Source: an uncultured Pseudomonadales bacterium (GTDB lineage: Bacteria; Pseudomonadota; Gammaproteobacteria; Pseudomonadales; Porticoccaceae). From it: 64,000 nt of DNA. Within the stretch, counting starts at the first letter, position 1. Every line of letters starts with the position of its first letter. The notes under the pieces are model-generated. The model saw only the letters and a list, made by a program, of their open reading frames with translations. It ran no database searches and had not been told where the DNA came from. The position numbers and the translations under genes are program-made. Where the stretch lies: contig CALSRZ010000005.1 of NCBI GenBank assembly GCA_943788895.1, positions 310,001 through 374,000 of the forward strand. The letters are read 5' to 3'. Positions 37,023 through 48,919 of the stretch are shown in pieces.

Positions 37023-37673
37023 ATGACAAATGATAGCAATTACAAAACCCAGTTTATCGACAATGGCCTGCGCAGTGGCGCGCTAAAGTTTGGTGAATTT
37101 ACCCTTAAGTCCGGGCGTGTTTCACCGTACTTTTTTAATGCTGGGCAGTTTTATACCGGTCGCGCACTAGCGGAGTTGGGGCGCTGTTATGCGGCGGCTA
37201 TTGTCGAGTCAGGTATTGAGTATGACGTTCTTTTTGGGCCCGCCTACAAAGGGATTACATTGGCTGCGGCAACCTCGGTTGCGCTGGCCGACCACTATGA
37301 TCTCGATGTGCCATACTGCTTTAATAGAAAAGAAGCAAAAAACCATGGTGAGGGCGGCAATATGGTGGGTGCACCTCTCGAGGGGCGCATATTAATTATT
37401 GACGATGTGATTACTGCGGGAACGGCGATTCGCGAAGTGATGGCGATTGTCGATGCGGCCGGTGCTAAAGCGGCTGGCGTGGTGATTGGTTTGGATCGCA
37501 AGGAAAAGGGCAAGTCTGAGCTGTCAGCGATTCAGGAAGTGGAAAAGCAATTTTCTATTCCGGTAGTGGGCATTGTCGATATCGACGATATTCTCACTTA
37601 CCTCAAGGATAAGCCTGAGAGCGGTGATCTGGTCTCTTCAATTGAAAGTTACAGGCAAGAGTACGGCGTATGA
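37023..37673 (+). CDS. pyrE: Orotate phosphoribosyltransferase
   Basis: Makes orotidine monophosphate from orotate and PRPP. The PRPP loop is [18 protein letters not shown]; other conserved parts are [30 protein letters not shown] and [13 protein letters not shown]. Length is 216 residues. The stop overlaps the next start (ATGA). Confidence 0.97.
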   Translation: MTNDSNYKTQFIDNGLRSGALKFGEFTLKSGRVSPYFFNAGQFYTGRALAELGRCYAAAIVESGIEYDVLFGPAYKGITLAAATSVALADHYDLDVPYCFNRKEAKNHGEGGNMVGAPLEGRILIIDDVITAGTAIREVMAIVDAAGAKAAGVVIGLDRKEKGKSELSAIQEVEKQFSIPVVGIVDIDDILTYLKDKPESGDLVSSIESYRQEYGV

Positions 37674-38241
37674 TAAAAACGGTATTGCTGATTGTATTGA
37701 CTGGCCCATGGATGGTGCTTGATGCAGCTGAGCTTTACCGTTATTACAATCAGCAGGGGCGTGTTGGTCACTACAGATACCCCGCCGCCGGATGCGGCAA
37801 CTAATGACTATGAAGTGGTCAATGAATCCGGTCGGCTACTGCGCATAGTTTCAGCGCTGGACCGCGACGCTGAGCTTTCCGTTGATCAGAGTAAGCAGGA
37901 CCATTATCTGCTCAGCAGTTTTAGCACTGTCGATGAAATCCAGTCTTTAAAAGCAGCGCAAGGTGCAGCTGTTGATGCGTGAGATTGAGCAGCTGGAAAA
38001 CAACCTGACCGCGCTCTCCACCCGCGAAAATAAAATCTATTTTGATGCCGCGAATATCGAACTCAGCGGTGAGACGGTGCCGGCATCTGTCTCTGAGCAG
38101 TTGCAAATCCTAGAGGGTGCCAGAGTTGAACTGAGTGAAACTCTGGCCCAACGGCGTGAGGAGTACACAGCTCTTGAGCAACTCTATAAAGGGTATATCG
38201 CTCAGGTTTCGCGAATTAAAGAAGGCCCAAAAAAAGGATAG
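37670..38241 (+). pseudogene. DUF4124-like exported protein, two frameshifts as read
   Basis: Starts at ATG 37670 overlapping pyrE. It has a signal-like N-terminus ([19 protein letters not shown]) and then LYRYYNQQG, the DUF4124 opening. The frame then breaks at GGGG 37756-37759 (three G restores GVLVTTDTPPPDAATNDYEV). It breaks again at AAAA 37949-37952 (three A restores SLKQRKVQLLMREIEQLENN). The C-terminal half is a coiled coil (residues about 90-185). Restored length is about 189 residues. Both breaks are one surplus base in a homopolymer, so an intact gene is likely in the real genome. Confidence 0.75.
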
Positions 38242-38262
38242 TAACTAGTTACTATCCTTTTT
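38229..38262. terminator. Bidirectional terminator between the DUF4124-like gene and slmA
   Basis: A perfect 22-base palindrome (GGATAGTAACT and its complement) is flanked by an A run on one side and a T run on the other. It overlaps the stop codon of the upstream gene and can serve both converging transcripts. Confidence 0.8.
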
Positions 38263-38286
38263 CGTTTCTTGCTGTTAATCAACAGA

Positions 38287-38873
38287 TTATTCAAACATTG
38301 CCGCAGTCACTAACTGCCACTGTTCCTGCCAGTCTTTGGTCGGTGCGGTTTTAAACTGGCTGCGAACAAACTGACTGATTTTTCCGTCGGCACTGCAGAG
38401 CATTAAATTGGCGGCGGTAGAAACCGGTACCTGCAGTTTTAAGCCATCGCGAACTTCCGCTTCACGCAATATCTGCTTTAACTGCGACTCCAATCGGTCG
38501 AAGAACTGGGCGATACGATCGTGCAGTCGATCGGTTTCGCCGGTCAGTGCATCGCCGTTGAGAATGCGCGTGATACCGGGATTCTTTTCGGCAAAGGCCA
38601 GTACCAGGCTGAGTATGCGATAGCACTGATTTACCGGGTTGGGCTCGTCGCTGATAATGCCGCGCACACGGGCAAAAACCGTATCCTCAATAAAGTCGAT
38701 CAACCCTTCATACATTCGGGTTTTACTCGGGAAGTGTCGGTAGAGAGCAGCTTCGGAAACACCGAGTTCTGCTGCCAGTGCCGCTGTAGTAATTCGTCCA
38801 CCGCCTGATTTCTCAAGCATACGGGCGAGAGCCTGAAGGATTTCCTGGGCGCGAGTGCCGGGTTTTTTAGCCA

Positions 38874-38874
<1 letters not shown>
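38287..38874 (-). CDS. slmA: Nucleoid occlusion factor SlmA
   Basis: A 195-residue TetR-family protein that binds DNA sites and blocks FtsZ assembly over the nucleoid. The N-terminal helix-turn-helix is TTAALAAELGVSEAALYRHFPSKTRMYEGL. The C-terminal part LMLCSADGKISQFVRSQFKTAPT is SlmA-specific. Location beside argB/coaBC/pyrE is the conserved context. The start overlaps the argB stop (TAATG). Confidence 0.93.
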
Positions 38875-42402
<3,528 letters not shown>

Positions 42403-42436
42403 TGTAAAGGGTCACTATGTAAGGTTCACTATAGTC

Positions 42437-43633
42437 CTAGCGTTCAAGCCGTTCAGAGATAGCTTCGATAATATCTCTGGCCAGTTGCGCCTTGCTCCTT
42501 TTACTAAATGCCTGGCTGCTATCAGCGGTGATCCACCAGGCTTCATTGTCATCGGCATTAAAGCCGACATCTGTCCTTGAAACATCGTTGGCGACGATGG
42601 CGTCGAGCTTTTTGCGGGCTAATTTATCTCGCGCATAGGTCTCAATATCCTGAGTCTCTGCGGCAAACCCGACAACATAAAGATCGTTAAAGTTATCGGC
42701 CACGGCGCTGACAATATCCACATTCTTTTCCAGCTTAAGCTCAATGCTGTCAGCCGTTTTTCTTAATCTTTTGCTCGGCGACACTGACCGGCCGATAGTC
42801 GGCGACAGCGGCAGCGGCAATAAAAATATCGGCATCGCTGCAGGCGGCCATTGCCGAGCTGTGCATTTCAGAGCGCTGATAATCGGAATAATTGTGCAGC
42901 GATCTGGTGCGGCAAGGGCGACTGGCCCGGAGATGATGGTTACCTCTGCGCCAGCTTCAATGGCGGCGGCGGCGATGGCATAGCCCATCTTTCCAGAGCT
43001 GTGGTTGCTGATATAGCGCACCGGATCTATAGCTTCGCGGGTGGGGCCGGCGGTGATCACGACTTTTTTGCCGCTCAGCTGGCCGCTCTGAAAACAGTTG
43101 GCGACTTGCTCGGCAATATCCTCGGGCTGCTGCATGCGCCCTTCGCCAATATCGCCACAGGCCTGAATGCCGTTGTCCGGGCCGAAAACCAACACATCTC
43201 TCTGCTCGAGAGTTCGCATATTGTCGCTGGTTGCCGGATGCGACCACATGCCCTGATTCATGGCTGGCGCCACGGCAACTTTTGCCGGGGTGGCCAGATA
43301 GAGAGCATTGAGCAGGCTGTTGCCGCGACCGTGAACCATGCTGGCAATAAAGTCTGCGGTGGCTGGTGCAATAAGTAATAGGTCTGCCCAGCGCGCCAGT
43401 TCGATATGCCCCATACCGGCTTCGGCTTCAGGGTCGAGCAGATCTGCATGGACTGGATGTCCAGAGAGTGCCTGCAATGTCAGTGGACGAATAAATTCTT
43501 CAGCGGAGGGGGTCATCACAACCCGCACCTCGGCACCACGATCTTGCAGGCGCCTGACAATCTCGGCGCTTTTATAGGCGGCGATCCCGCCAGTGATACC
43601 AACAATTATTCGTTTGTTTGAAAGGGTGCTCAT
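42437..43633 (-). CDS. coaBC: Bifunctional phosphopantothenoylcysteine decarboxylase/synthase (two compensating indels)
   Basis: Carries out two coenzyme A steps: CTP-dependent ligation of cysteine and FMN-dependent decarboxylation. The CoaC half has GITGGIAAYKSAEIVRRL, PAMNQGMW and ACGDIGEGRM. The CoaB half has ITAGPTREAIDPVRYISNHSSGKMG and VANDVSRTDVGF. Between about residues 252 and 292 the read frame gives nonsense, while the alternative frame reads MHSSAMAACSDADIFI then AVADYRPVSVAEQKIKK, as expected. One A is missing at 42866-42868 and one is extra at 42757-42761. The ATG at 43633 is chosen from the family start MSTLSNKRIIVG. Confidence 0.92.
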   Translation of the reverse strand: MSTLSNKRIIVGITGGIAAYKSAEIVRRLQDRGAEVRVVMTPSAEEFIRPLTLQALSGHPVHADLLDPEAEAGMGHIELARWADLLLIAPATADFIASMVHGRGNSLLNALYLATPAKVAVAPAMNQGMWSHPATSDNMRTLEQRDVLVFGPDNGIQACGDIGEGRMQQPEDIAEQVANCFQSGQLSGKKVVITAGPTREAIDPVRYISNHSSGKMGYAIAAAAIEAGAEVTIISGPVALAAPDRCTIIPIISALKCTARQWPPAAMPIFLLPLPLSPTIGRSVSPSKRLRKTADSIELKLEKNVDIVSAVADNFNDLYVVGFAAETQDIETYARDKLARKKLDAIVANDVSRTDVGFNADDNEAWWITADSSQAFSKRSKAQLARDIIEAISERLER

Positions 43634-43713
43634 TAATCGTCCAGACACAGCAAATAAAGACTGTAAGATACCATTATGAGCGGGACTTCTGTAGCAATAA
43701 ATAAGGACTTACT

Positions 43714-44388
43714 ATGGCTATAACCCAATGGCCGGAGAACGAGAGGCCGAGAGAGAAGCTAATGCTTCGCGGTGCATCGGCACTTTCTGATGCTGAATTG
43801 CTGGCGATATTTTTGCGTACTGGACTGCCGGGTATCACGGCCATTGATCTGGCGCGCAGTCTGCTGTCAGAGTTTGGCGGGCTCGGCGCACTGCTAGGTG
43901 CAGACCGCAAAGCATTCTGTTCGGCAAAGGGGGTGGGTACGGCAAAGTTTGTCCAGCTCAAGGCGTCACTTGAATTGACCCGCCGCTACCTGCAGGAGCA
44001 GCTTGAAGAGCAGCCGGTGTTTACCAGTCCGGAAAAGGTCAGTGATTATCTGTCGGTGCAGATGCGCGAATACAAGCGCGAGGTGTTTATGCTGCTGTTG
44101 TTGGACAGCAAGCATCAGCTGCTGGATACCTATGAGTTGTTTCAGGGGACTCTGGATGCAGCCAGCGTTCATCCCCGCGAGGTTGTCGCCCGGGCGCTGC
44201 GAATGGATGCCGCTGCGGTGATTGTTGCCCACAACCACCCTTCCGGTTTGGCCGAGCCTAGCCAGGCGGATATAGATATCACCAGGCGTTTAAAGTTGGC
44301 TCTGGATCTGGTGGATATTCGTCTGCTCGATCATTTTGTTATTGGCCGTGGACAGGTCGTCTCTCTGGCTCAGAGAGGCAAATTATAG
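43714..44388 (+). CDS. radC: RadC family JAMM-domain protein
   Basis: A 224-residue RadC: helix-hairpin-helix N-terminus ([16 protein letters not shown]) and C-terminal MPN/JAMM metal motif [20 protein letters not shown]. The historical DNA repair role is doubtful; the metal site suggests a hydrolase. It is divergent from coaBC, the conserved coaBC/radC/rpmB/rpmG neighbourhood. Confidence 0.95.
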   Translation: MAITQWPENERPREKLMLRGASALSDAELLAIFLRTGLPGITAIDLARSLLSEFGGLGALLGADRKAFCSAKGVGTAKFVQLKASLELTRRYLQEQLEEQPVFTSPEKVSDYLSVQMREYKREVFMLLLLDSKHQLLDTYELFQGTLDAASVHPREVVARALRMDAAAVIVAHNHPSGLAEPSQADIDITRRLKLALDLVDIRLLDHFVIGRGQVVSLAQRGKL

Positions 44389-44436
44389 GCATATTGAATT
44401 TATATAAGCGAATAAGCATGAATAAGGTAATTTCGT

Positions 44437-44465
44437 TTGATTCAGTATGGCCTTTCTGGTATAAA
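44437..44465 (+). promoter_or_regulatory. Sigma-70 promoter of rpmB-rpmG
   Basis: TTGATT, 17 bases, TATAAA, a close match to the -35/-10 consensus. A GC-rich hairpin (GCGGGA-GGG-TCCCGC, 44478-44492) follows in the leader, and rpmB begins about 110 bases downstream. Confidence 0.75.
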
Positions 44466-44573
44466 TTGCGCCCCTTTGCGGGAGGGTCCCGCGGCTGGGG
44501 TTAGATATCCAGAATTCACGTGTCGGGCGGATGCAAATCCGGTCAGCACAATTTGCAATCAGAGGCAGTAGAA

Positions 44574-44810
44574 ATGTCCAGAGTATGTCAGGTCACAGGC
44601 AAGCGCCCAATGGCTGGAAACAATGTATCTCACGCGAAAAACAGAACACGTCGTCGCTTTGAGCCAAATCTTCACACTCATCGTTTTTGGGTTGAAGCAG
44701 AAAAACGCTTTGTTAAGCTTCGTGTATCTACTAAAGGTATGCGTATCATCGACAAAAAAGGTATTGAACAAGTCTTGTCCGAGCTTCTGGCTCGTGGCGA
44801 GAAAGTCTAA
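44574..44810 (+). CDS. rpmB: 50S ribosomal protein L28
   Basis: A 78-residue L28: [47 protein letters not shown] and DKKGIEQVL. The internal ATG at 44574 is the family start; the frame extends upstream without similarity. rpmG follows 11 bases later. Confidence 0.98.
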   Translation: MSRVCQVTGKRPMAGNNVSHAKNRTRRRFEPNLHTHRFWVEAEKRFVKLRVSTKGMRIIDKKGIEQVLSELLARGEKV

Positions 44811-44821
44811 GGAGACCACTG

Positions 44822-44989
44822 ATGGCTAAGTCAGCGAGAGAAAAGATTCGTTTAGTGTCCAGCGCCGGAACCGGTCACTTCTACACTACTGATAAAAACA
44901 AGCGCAATATGCCTGAGAAAATGGAGATCAAGAAGTACGATCCCACTATCCGCAAGCATGTGATCTACAAAGAAGCCAAAATTAAGTAA
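44822..44989 (+). CDS. rpmG: 50S ribosomal protein L33
   Basis: A 55-residue L33: [36 protein letters not shown] and a C-terminus ending EAKIK. It lacks the zinc-binding Cys pairs, so it is the Cys-minus (C-) form. The TAAGGAG ribosome site overlaps the rpmB stop. Confidence 0.98.
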   Translation: MAKSAREKIRLVSSAGTGHFYTTDKNKRNMPEKMEIKKYDPTIRKHVIYKEAKIK

Positions 44990-45012
44990 TTTTGCTTCTT
45001 AGCTAGACGCGC

Positions 45013-45045
45013 AAAAAATCCTGCCGATTGGCGGGATTTTTTTTG
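45013..45045 (+). terminator. Terminator of rpmB-rpmG
   Basis: ATCCTGCC pairs with GGCGGGAT (one G-U), loop GATT, with an A run before and eight T after. Confidence 0.85.
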
Positions 45046-45246
45046 GCTGCTTTTTATGCGCTTTCTCGCCCTCTCTATATGCGCTTTCTCGCTTAAGCTA
45101 TTTGCGCTGATCATAGCAAAGCGACCTCAGCTAATACTCTCTGTCCCAAACTTGCACGGTTTGAAGTTTTACCTATAAGCGAGAAAGCGCATATAGAGAG
45201 GGCGAGAAAGCGTATATAGAGAGGGCGAGAAAGCGCACATAAAAAG
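45046..45246. repeat. Large inverted repeat with an extra tandem unit in one arm
   Basis: The left arm (about 45048-45095) is the complement of the right arm (45176-45246), apart from one extra 23-base copy of a TATATAGAGAGGGCGAGAAAGCG unit in the right arm. A loop of about 80 bases separates them. The unit GCGAGAAAGCGCATATAGAG occurs in several near-copies. No open frame is present. Confidence 0.75.
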
Positions 45247-45253
45247 CCAGGCA

Positions 45254-45287
45254 TAAAAAAACCCGATAATTTCTTATCGGGTTTTTC
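45254..45287. terminator. Terminator of the csp gene
   Basis: ACCCGATAA pairs with TTATCGGGT across a GAAA tetraloop (csp sense) and is followed by seven U. The A run on the other side makes it usable in both directions. Confidence 0.9.
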
Positions 45288-45322
45288 AAATTTGCTGATT
45301 TGCCCTAGGGCATGATCAGAAA

Positions 45323-45532
45323 TTAGTCGGCAACTACGTTCTCAGCTTGAGCGCCTTTCTGACCTTGAGTAACTTCCATAGTTACTGCTTGGCCTTCTTT
45401 CAAAGATTTGAAGCCTTCAGCCTGGATAGCGCTGTGGTGTACAAATACGTCACCGCCGCCTTCCTGCTCGATAAAACCAAAACCTTTACTGTCGTTGAAC
45501 CACTTTACAGTGCCAGAAACTCTCTCCGACAT
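45323..45532 (-). CDS. Cold-shock-domain RNA chaperone (CspA family)
   Basis: A 69-residue cold-shock domain: [21 protein letters not shown] with RNP1, [10 protein letters not shown] with RNP2, and [21 protein letters not shown]. The ATG at 45532 has GAGG upstream; a longer frame start is unsupported. It binds single-stranded RNA/DNA. Whether it is cold-induced cannot be told from sequence. Confidence 0.95.
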   Translation of the reverse strand: MSERVSGTVKWFNDSKGFGFIEQEGGGDVFVHHSAIQAEGFKSLKEGQAVTMEVTQGQKGAQAENVVAD

Positions 45533-46116
45533 AACTAACCTCACTTATAAATAATGTATACCGTTTAAGGTGTTTAAAATATATCCAGCCTCGTAACGGG
45601 GCTAGCCTACACCTTTATATAGACCATTTTGTTACCGAAATAACAGGACTGCATAAAGGCATTACTGCATCAACAAAACAATAAAGTTTAATGTACGTTG
45701 AATTAGAATCGCGAAGTGTATGCGCTTTTTTATGATTTGGCTAATTTTTGCGCGATTTTAGTGCAAATAAAACCGCTTTTTGCTTATTTTTTAATCAATT
45801 TTTCTGATTTGGGGTAAAAATTGATGGTGAATTGAGCCATTGGAGGGTTTTTATCATCAAATGGCCGAAAATTTAAAAGTGCTGATATTGATAGATTGGT
45901 CGTCTATTTGGTCGTCTAATTAGTGCTTCAAGCAGGTTTTTACAGGGTGAAAAAGGCGACACTAATCTTCACCTCAATAGACTCAAGCCAGAGGTTCAGC
46001 CGGCGAACCAGTTTCAGGTCAAATGTGTTAATGTCGGCACTGAGATCGGCCAGCTTGTGACCAGGTATGATCCGCAGCCTTTTTTAAACCCGAGAAAGAT
46101 ATTTGACTGATTTGCT
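45533..46116. other. AT-rich 584-base intergenic region upstream of csp
   Basis: No gene is recognised. The first 120 bases on the csp side probably contain its promoter and 5' leader: TATATA lies at 45616-45621 on the minus strand, and there is a GGCTAGCC palindrome. The rest is AT-rich with short homopolymers and one doubled TTGGTCGTCTA word near 45897-45916. Confidence 0.5.
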
Positions 46117-46476
46117 ATGAATAACAGACCACCTGAATCCGAATTTACCCAGCCACCATTAGATGATCTTAAGAATCTTGCTTTACTGGTATATATACTC
46201 CAGGGTCTTGGCTTTGTGACTGGCGGTTTAACCTGGGTCGCGGCAGTGATGGTCAACTATATCAAGCTTGATTCAGTCAGGGACAGTTGGCTGGAGAGCC
46301 ATTTTCGCTGGCAGATCAATACATTCTGGTATGGACTACTGTGGTGGGTTGTTGGCCTGGTGCTGTGGCTGCTGTTGCTCGGCTGGCTGGTGTGGGGCCT
46401 GCTGTCACTCTGGGCGTTGTATCGTATTGTTCGAGGCGCGCTGACTCTCAATGACAATAAGCCTATTGTCTTCTGA
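46117..46476 (+). CDS. DUF4870-like membrane protein
   Basis: A 119-residue inner-membrane protein with three hydrophobic segments: about 24-47, 70-90 (WYGLLWWVVGLVLWLLLLGWL) and the adjoining 90-102. The conserved-looking TWVAAVMVNYIKLDSVRDSWLESHFRWQINTFW is typical of the DUF4870/YtbE-like group. Function is unknown. Confidence 0.78.
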   Translation: MNNRPPESEFTQPPLDDLKNLALLVYILQGLGFVTGGLTWVAAVMVNYIKLDSVRDSWLESHFRWQINTFWYGLLWWVVGLVLWLLLLGWLVWGLLSLWALYRIVRGALTLNDNKPIVF

Positions 46477-46543
46477 TCTATTTTTTCGATGGGTCGCTGA
46501 TACTTGATGGGACACTTAAGGTATTGTCAGCTCGAGGAAACCT

Positions 46544-47215
46544 ATGACTATTTATACACATACATTAGATGCTGTGCCGCAAACATTGCCTGTCGGTAAG
46601 GTGGTCTGTGTCGGCAGAAATTATGCGGCCCATGCCAAAGAGTTAAATAACCCGGTTCCCACCGAGCCGGTACTGTTTATTAAGCCGGCCACTGCGTTGG
46701 TCGACCTTGAGCAGCCGGTTTCGATCCCGTTGCAGTTTGGTGTCTGTCATTTTGAAGCTGAGATGGCGGTACTTATTGGTGAGCGTCTGACCAGTTGCAA
46801 TGAGCAGCAAGCGGCAACTGCTATCGCCGGTGTCGGCGTGGCGCTGGATTTAACCCTGCGCGAGCTGCAGTCGGCGCTGAAAGAAAAGGGCCTGCCCTGG
46901 GAAAAGGCCAAGGCCTTTGATGGTGCCTGCCCAATATCAGCATTTGTCAGCCTGCAGAATATTGAGGATTTACAGGATCAGCAGATTCAGTTGCATCAGA
47001 ACGGCGAGCTGCAACAGGATGGCAACAGTGCAGATATGCTGACGCCGATATTGCCATTGCTGGTTTATATCAGTCAGTTTTTTACCCTCTCGCCCGGTGA
47101 TATTGTTCTGACCGGAACGCCTGCTGGCGTTGGCCCACTGGCGGTGGGCGATAGCCTGAAAATTTCTCTGGGCGATATAATTGATGTCCAGACTAAGATT
47201 GTAGAAAGAGATTGA
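46544..47215 (+). CDS. Fumarylacetoacetate hydrolase-family protein
   Basis: A 223-residue FAH-fold hydrolase or isomerase of the YcgM type: VVCVGRNYAAHAKELNNP, EPVLFIKPATALV, HFEAEMAVLIGERL with metal-ligand Glu, KAFDGACPISAFV and DIVLTGTPAGVGPL. Substrates may be acylpyruvates. A GAGGAAA ribosome site is present. It leads a tight run with the next two genes. Confidence 0.92.
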   Translation: MTIYTHTLDAVPQTLPVGKVVCVGRNYAAHAKELNNPVPTEPVLFIKPATALVDLEQPVSIPLQFGVCHFEAEMAVLIGERLTSCNEQQAATAIAGVGVALDLTLRELQSALKEKGLPWEKAKAFDGACPISAFVSLQNIEDLQDQQIQLHQNGELQQDGNSADMLTPILPLLVYISQFFTLSPGDIVLTGTPAGVGPLAVGDSLKISLGDIIDVQTKIVERD

Positions 47216-47216
47216 T

Positions 47217-47435
47217 ATGACGTTGAAAAAAGGTATTTACAAGCATTACAAAGGCAATCTGTACGAGGTTATTGATGTTGCCCGACACAGCGAGACCCAA
47301 GAGTCTCTGGTGGTCTATAAAACCCTCTACGGTGATTTCAGTACCTGGGTTCGCCCGCTGGATATGTTTCAGGAGAGCGTAGACAGAGATGGTGAGCAGG
47401 TTGCCCGTTTTGAATTTGTTGAGTCAAGCGATTAA
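47217..47435 (+). CDS. DUF1653 family protein
   Basis: A 72-residue protein: GIYKHYKGNLYEVIDVARHSETQE and VVYKTLYGDFSTWVRPLDMF match DUF1653 throughout. Function is unknown. It starts one base after the preceding stop. Confidence 0.9.
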   Translation: MTLKKGIYKHYKGNLYEVIDVARHSETQESLVVYKTLYGDFSTWVRPLDMFQESVDRDGEQVARFEFVESSD

Positions 47436-47437
47436 CC

Positions 47438-47857
47438 ATGTTGTTTATTGCCTCCGGTGTAGCTATTCCAGACAGCGAGATTGAGTTTACTGCGGTTCGC
47501 TCTCAGGGTCCGGGTGGGCAGAACGTCAATAAGGTTTCATCGGCTATCCATCTGCGTTTCGATATTAACCGCTCTTCACTGCCGGATGTTTTTAAACAGC
47601 GCTTGCTGAAAATCAGCGATCAGCGTATCTCCAAAGACGGCATTATTGTTATTAAGGCGCAGACTACTCGCAGCCAGGAAAAGAATCGTGCCGAGGCGTT
47701 GGAGCGCTTACAGCAACTGCTGATGCAGGTGACATACACCCCCAAGGTTCGCCGTCCTACAAAACCCACCAAGGGTTCGCAAAAGCGCCGTATGGATAAA
47801 AAAACCCGTCACGGGAAACAGAAAGCGCTGCGCTCAAAGATATCGCCAGATTCATAA
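47438..47857 (+). CDS. arfB: Peptidyl-tRNA hydrolase ArfB
   Basis: A 139-residue ribosome-rescue factor that releases peptides from stalled ribosomes lacking a stop codon. The catalytic GGQ is in SQGPGGQNVNKVSSAIHLRF. The basic C-terminal tail that enters the mRNA channel is present (KRRMDKKTRHGKQKALRSK). It starts two bases after the DUF1653 stop. It lacks the release-factor codon-recognition domain. Confidence 0.95.
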   Translation: MLFIASGVAIPDSEIEFTAVRSQGPGGQNVNKVSSAIHLRFDINRSSLPDVFKQRLLKISDQRISKDGIIVIKAQTTRSQEKNRAEALERLQQLLMQVTYTPKVRRPTKPTKGSQKRRMDKKTRHGKQKALRSKISPDS

Positions 47858-47920
47858 CGCCGTTAGGTATACGGATGTTGGCGGTGTAAACTGCGCCGAT
47901 TCCACCTAAGGGTCAGCCCC

Positions 47921-48913
47921 ATGTCAGATTCTCAAAGCCACCCGTTCGATAGCCTGAGCCCCGATCTATTAATAGATGCGGTTGAGAGCCTTGGTTTTGT
48001 CAGCGACGGCCGCTTTCTGGCATTAAATAGTTACGAAAATCGCGTCTACCAAATTGGCATCGAAGATCAGACGCCGATGATTGCCAAGTTCTATCGTCCC
48101 GGGCGCTGGTCTCGCGAGCAGATTCTCGAAGAGCACGACTTTTGCTATGAGTTGCTCGAACAGGAATTGCCAGTGGTTGTGCCCTGGAGAAATTCTCAGG
48201 GCGGCAGTCTTAACAGCTACGCTGACTTCACTTTTGCGCTCTATGAACGCAAAGGTGGCCGCGCGCCAGAGCTGGATAATCTCGACAATCTTTTTATTCT
48301 CGGGCGTTTGATGGGGCGTATTCATGGCATAGGTGCGACCAGGCCGTTTAAATACCGCCCGCAATTGGATGCACAGGGTTTTGGTTGGGACTCCTATAAG
48401 CTGATCAGCGAGCAGTTTATGCCTAACGAATTGCGCCCGGCCTACGATAGCCTTGCGTTGGATATCCTAAAAAAGATCGAGCAGATTCTTGAGGATTATG
48501 GAGAGATTAAACGTATTCGTGTGCATGGCGATTGTCACTCGGGAAATATTCTGTGGCGCGATGACAATCCGCATTTTGTTGACTTTGACGATGCGCGAAT
48601 GGCGCCGGCAATTCAGGATTTATGGATGTTGCTGTCTGGTGATCGCCATGAGCAGACAGTTCAGATGGCAGAAATTGTCGAGGGCTACAATGAATTTTAT
48701 GAGTTCGATCTTCGCGAGTTGAGGCTGATTGAGGTAATGCGCACCCTGCGAATTATGCATCACAGTGCTTGGATCGCCAGACGCTGGTCTGATCCAGCCT
48801 TTCCTATGGCGTTTTCCTGGTTTAATTCACCGCGCTATTGGAGCGAGCATATTCTTGAGTTGCGAGAGCAGTTGGCGGCTCTCAATGAACCGCCAATAGA
48901 GTTGATGGGTTAG
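47921..48913 (+). CDS. srkA: Stress response kinase SrkA (YihE)
   Basis: A 330-residue APH/choline-kinase-fold Ser/Thr kinase. Signatures are NSYENRVYQIG, the catalytic loop RVHGDCHSGNILW and the metal motif VDFDDARM. Family members protect cells from envelope stress and death pathways. It is convergent with the DUF481 gene, with 6 bases between stops. Confidence 0.92.
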   Translation: MSDSQSHPFDSLSPDLLIDAVESLGFVSDGRFLALNSYENRVYQIGIEDQTPMIAKFYRPGRWSREQILEEHDFCYELLEQELPVVVPWRNSQGGSLNSYADFTFALYERKGGRAPELDNLDNLFILGRLMGRIHGIGATRPFKYRPQLDAQGFGWDSYKLISEQFMPNELRPAYDSLALDILKKIEQILEDYGEIKRIRVHGDCHSGNILWRDDNPHFVDFDDARMAPAIQDLWMLLSGDRHEQTVQMAEIVEGYNEFYEFDLRELRLIEVMRTLRIMHHSAWIARRWSDPAFPMAFSWFNSPRYWSEHILELREQLAALNEPPIELMG

Positions 48914-48919
48914 CCAGTA

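Larger units (their letters stand above)
44990..45322. other. rpmG-csp intergenic region (333 bases without a gene)
   Basis: Contains the rpmG terminator, a large inverted-repeat structure (45046-45246) and the csp terminator. No gene is seen. Confidence 0.7.

Noticed and set aside
37719-37982. Independent small gene between pyrE and slmA
   Set aside because: It joins in frame with the preceding signal peptide and the following coiled coil after removal of one G and one A, giving one DUF4124-type protein.
45533-46116. Small RNA or gene in the AT-rich gap before the DUF4870-like gene
   Set aside because: No hairpin with a U tract, no promoter-terminator pair and no coding signal were found beyond the likely csp leader.
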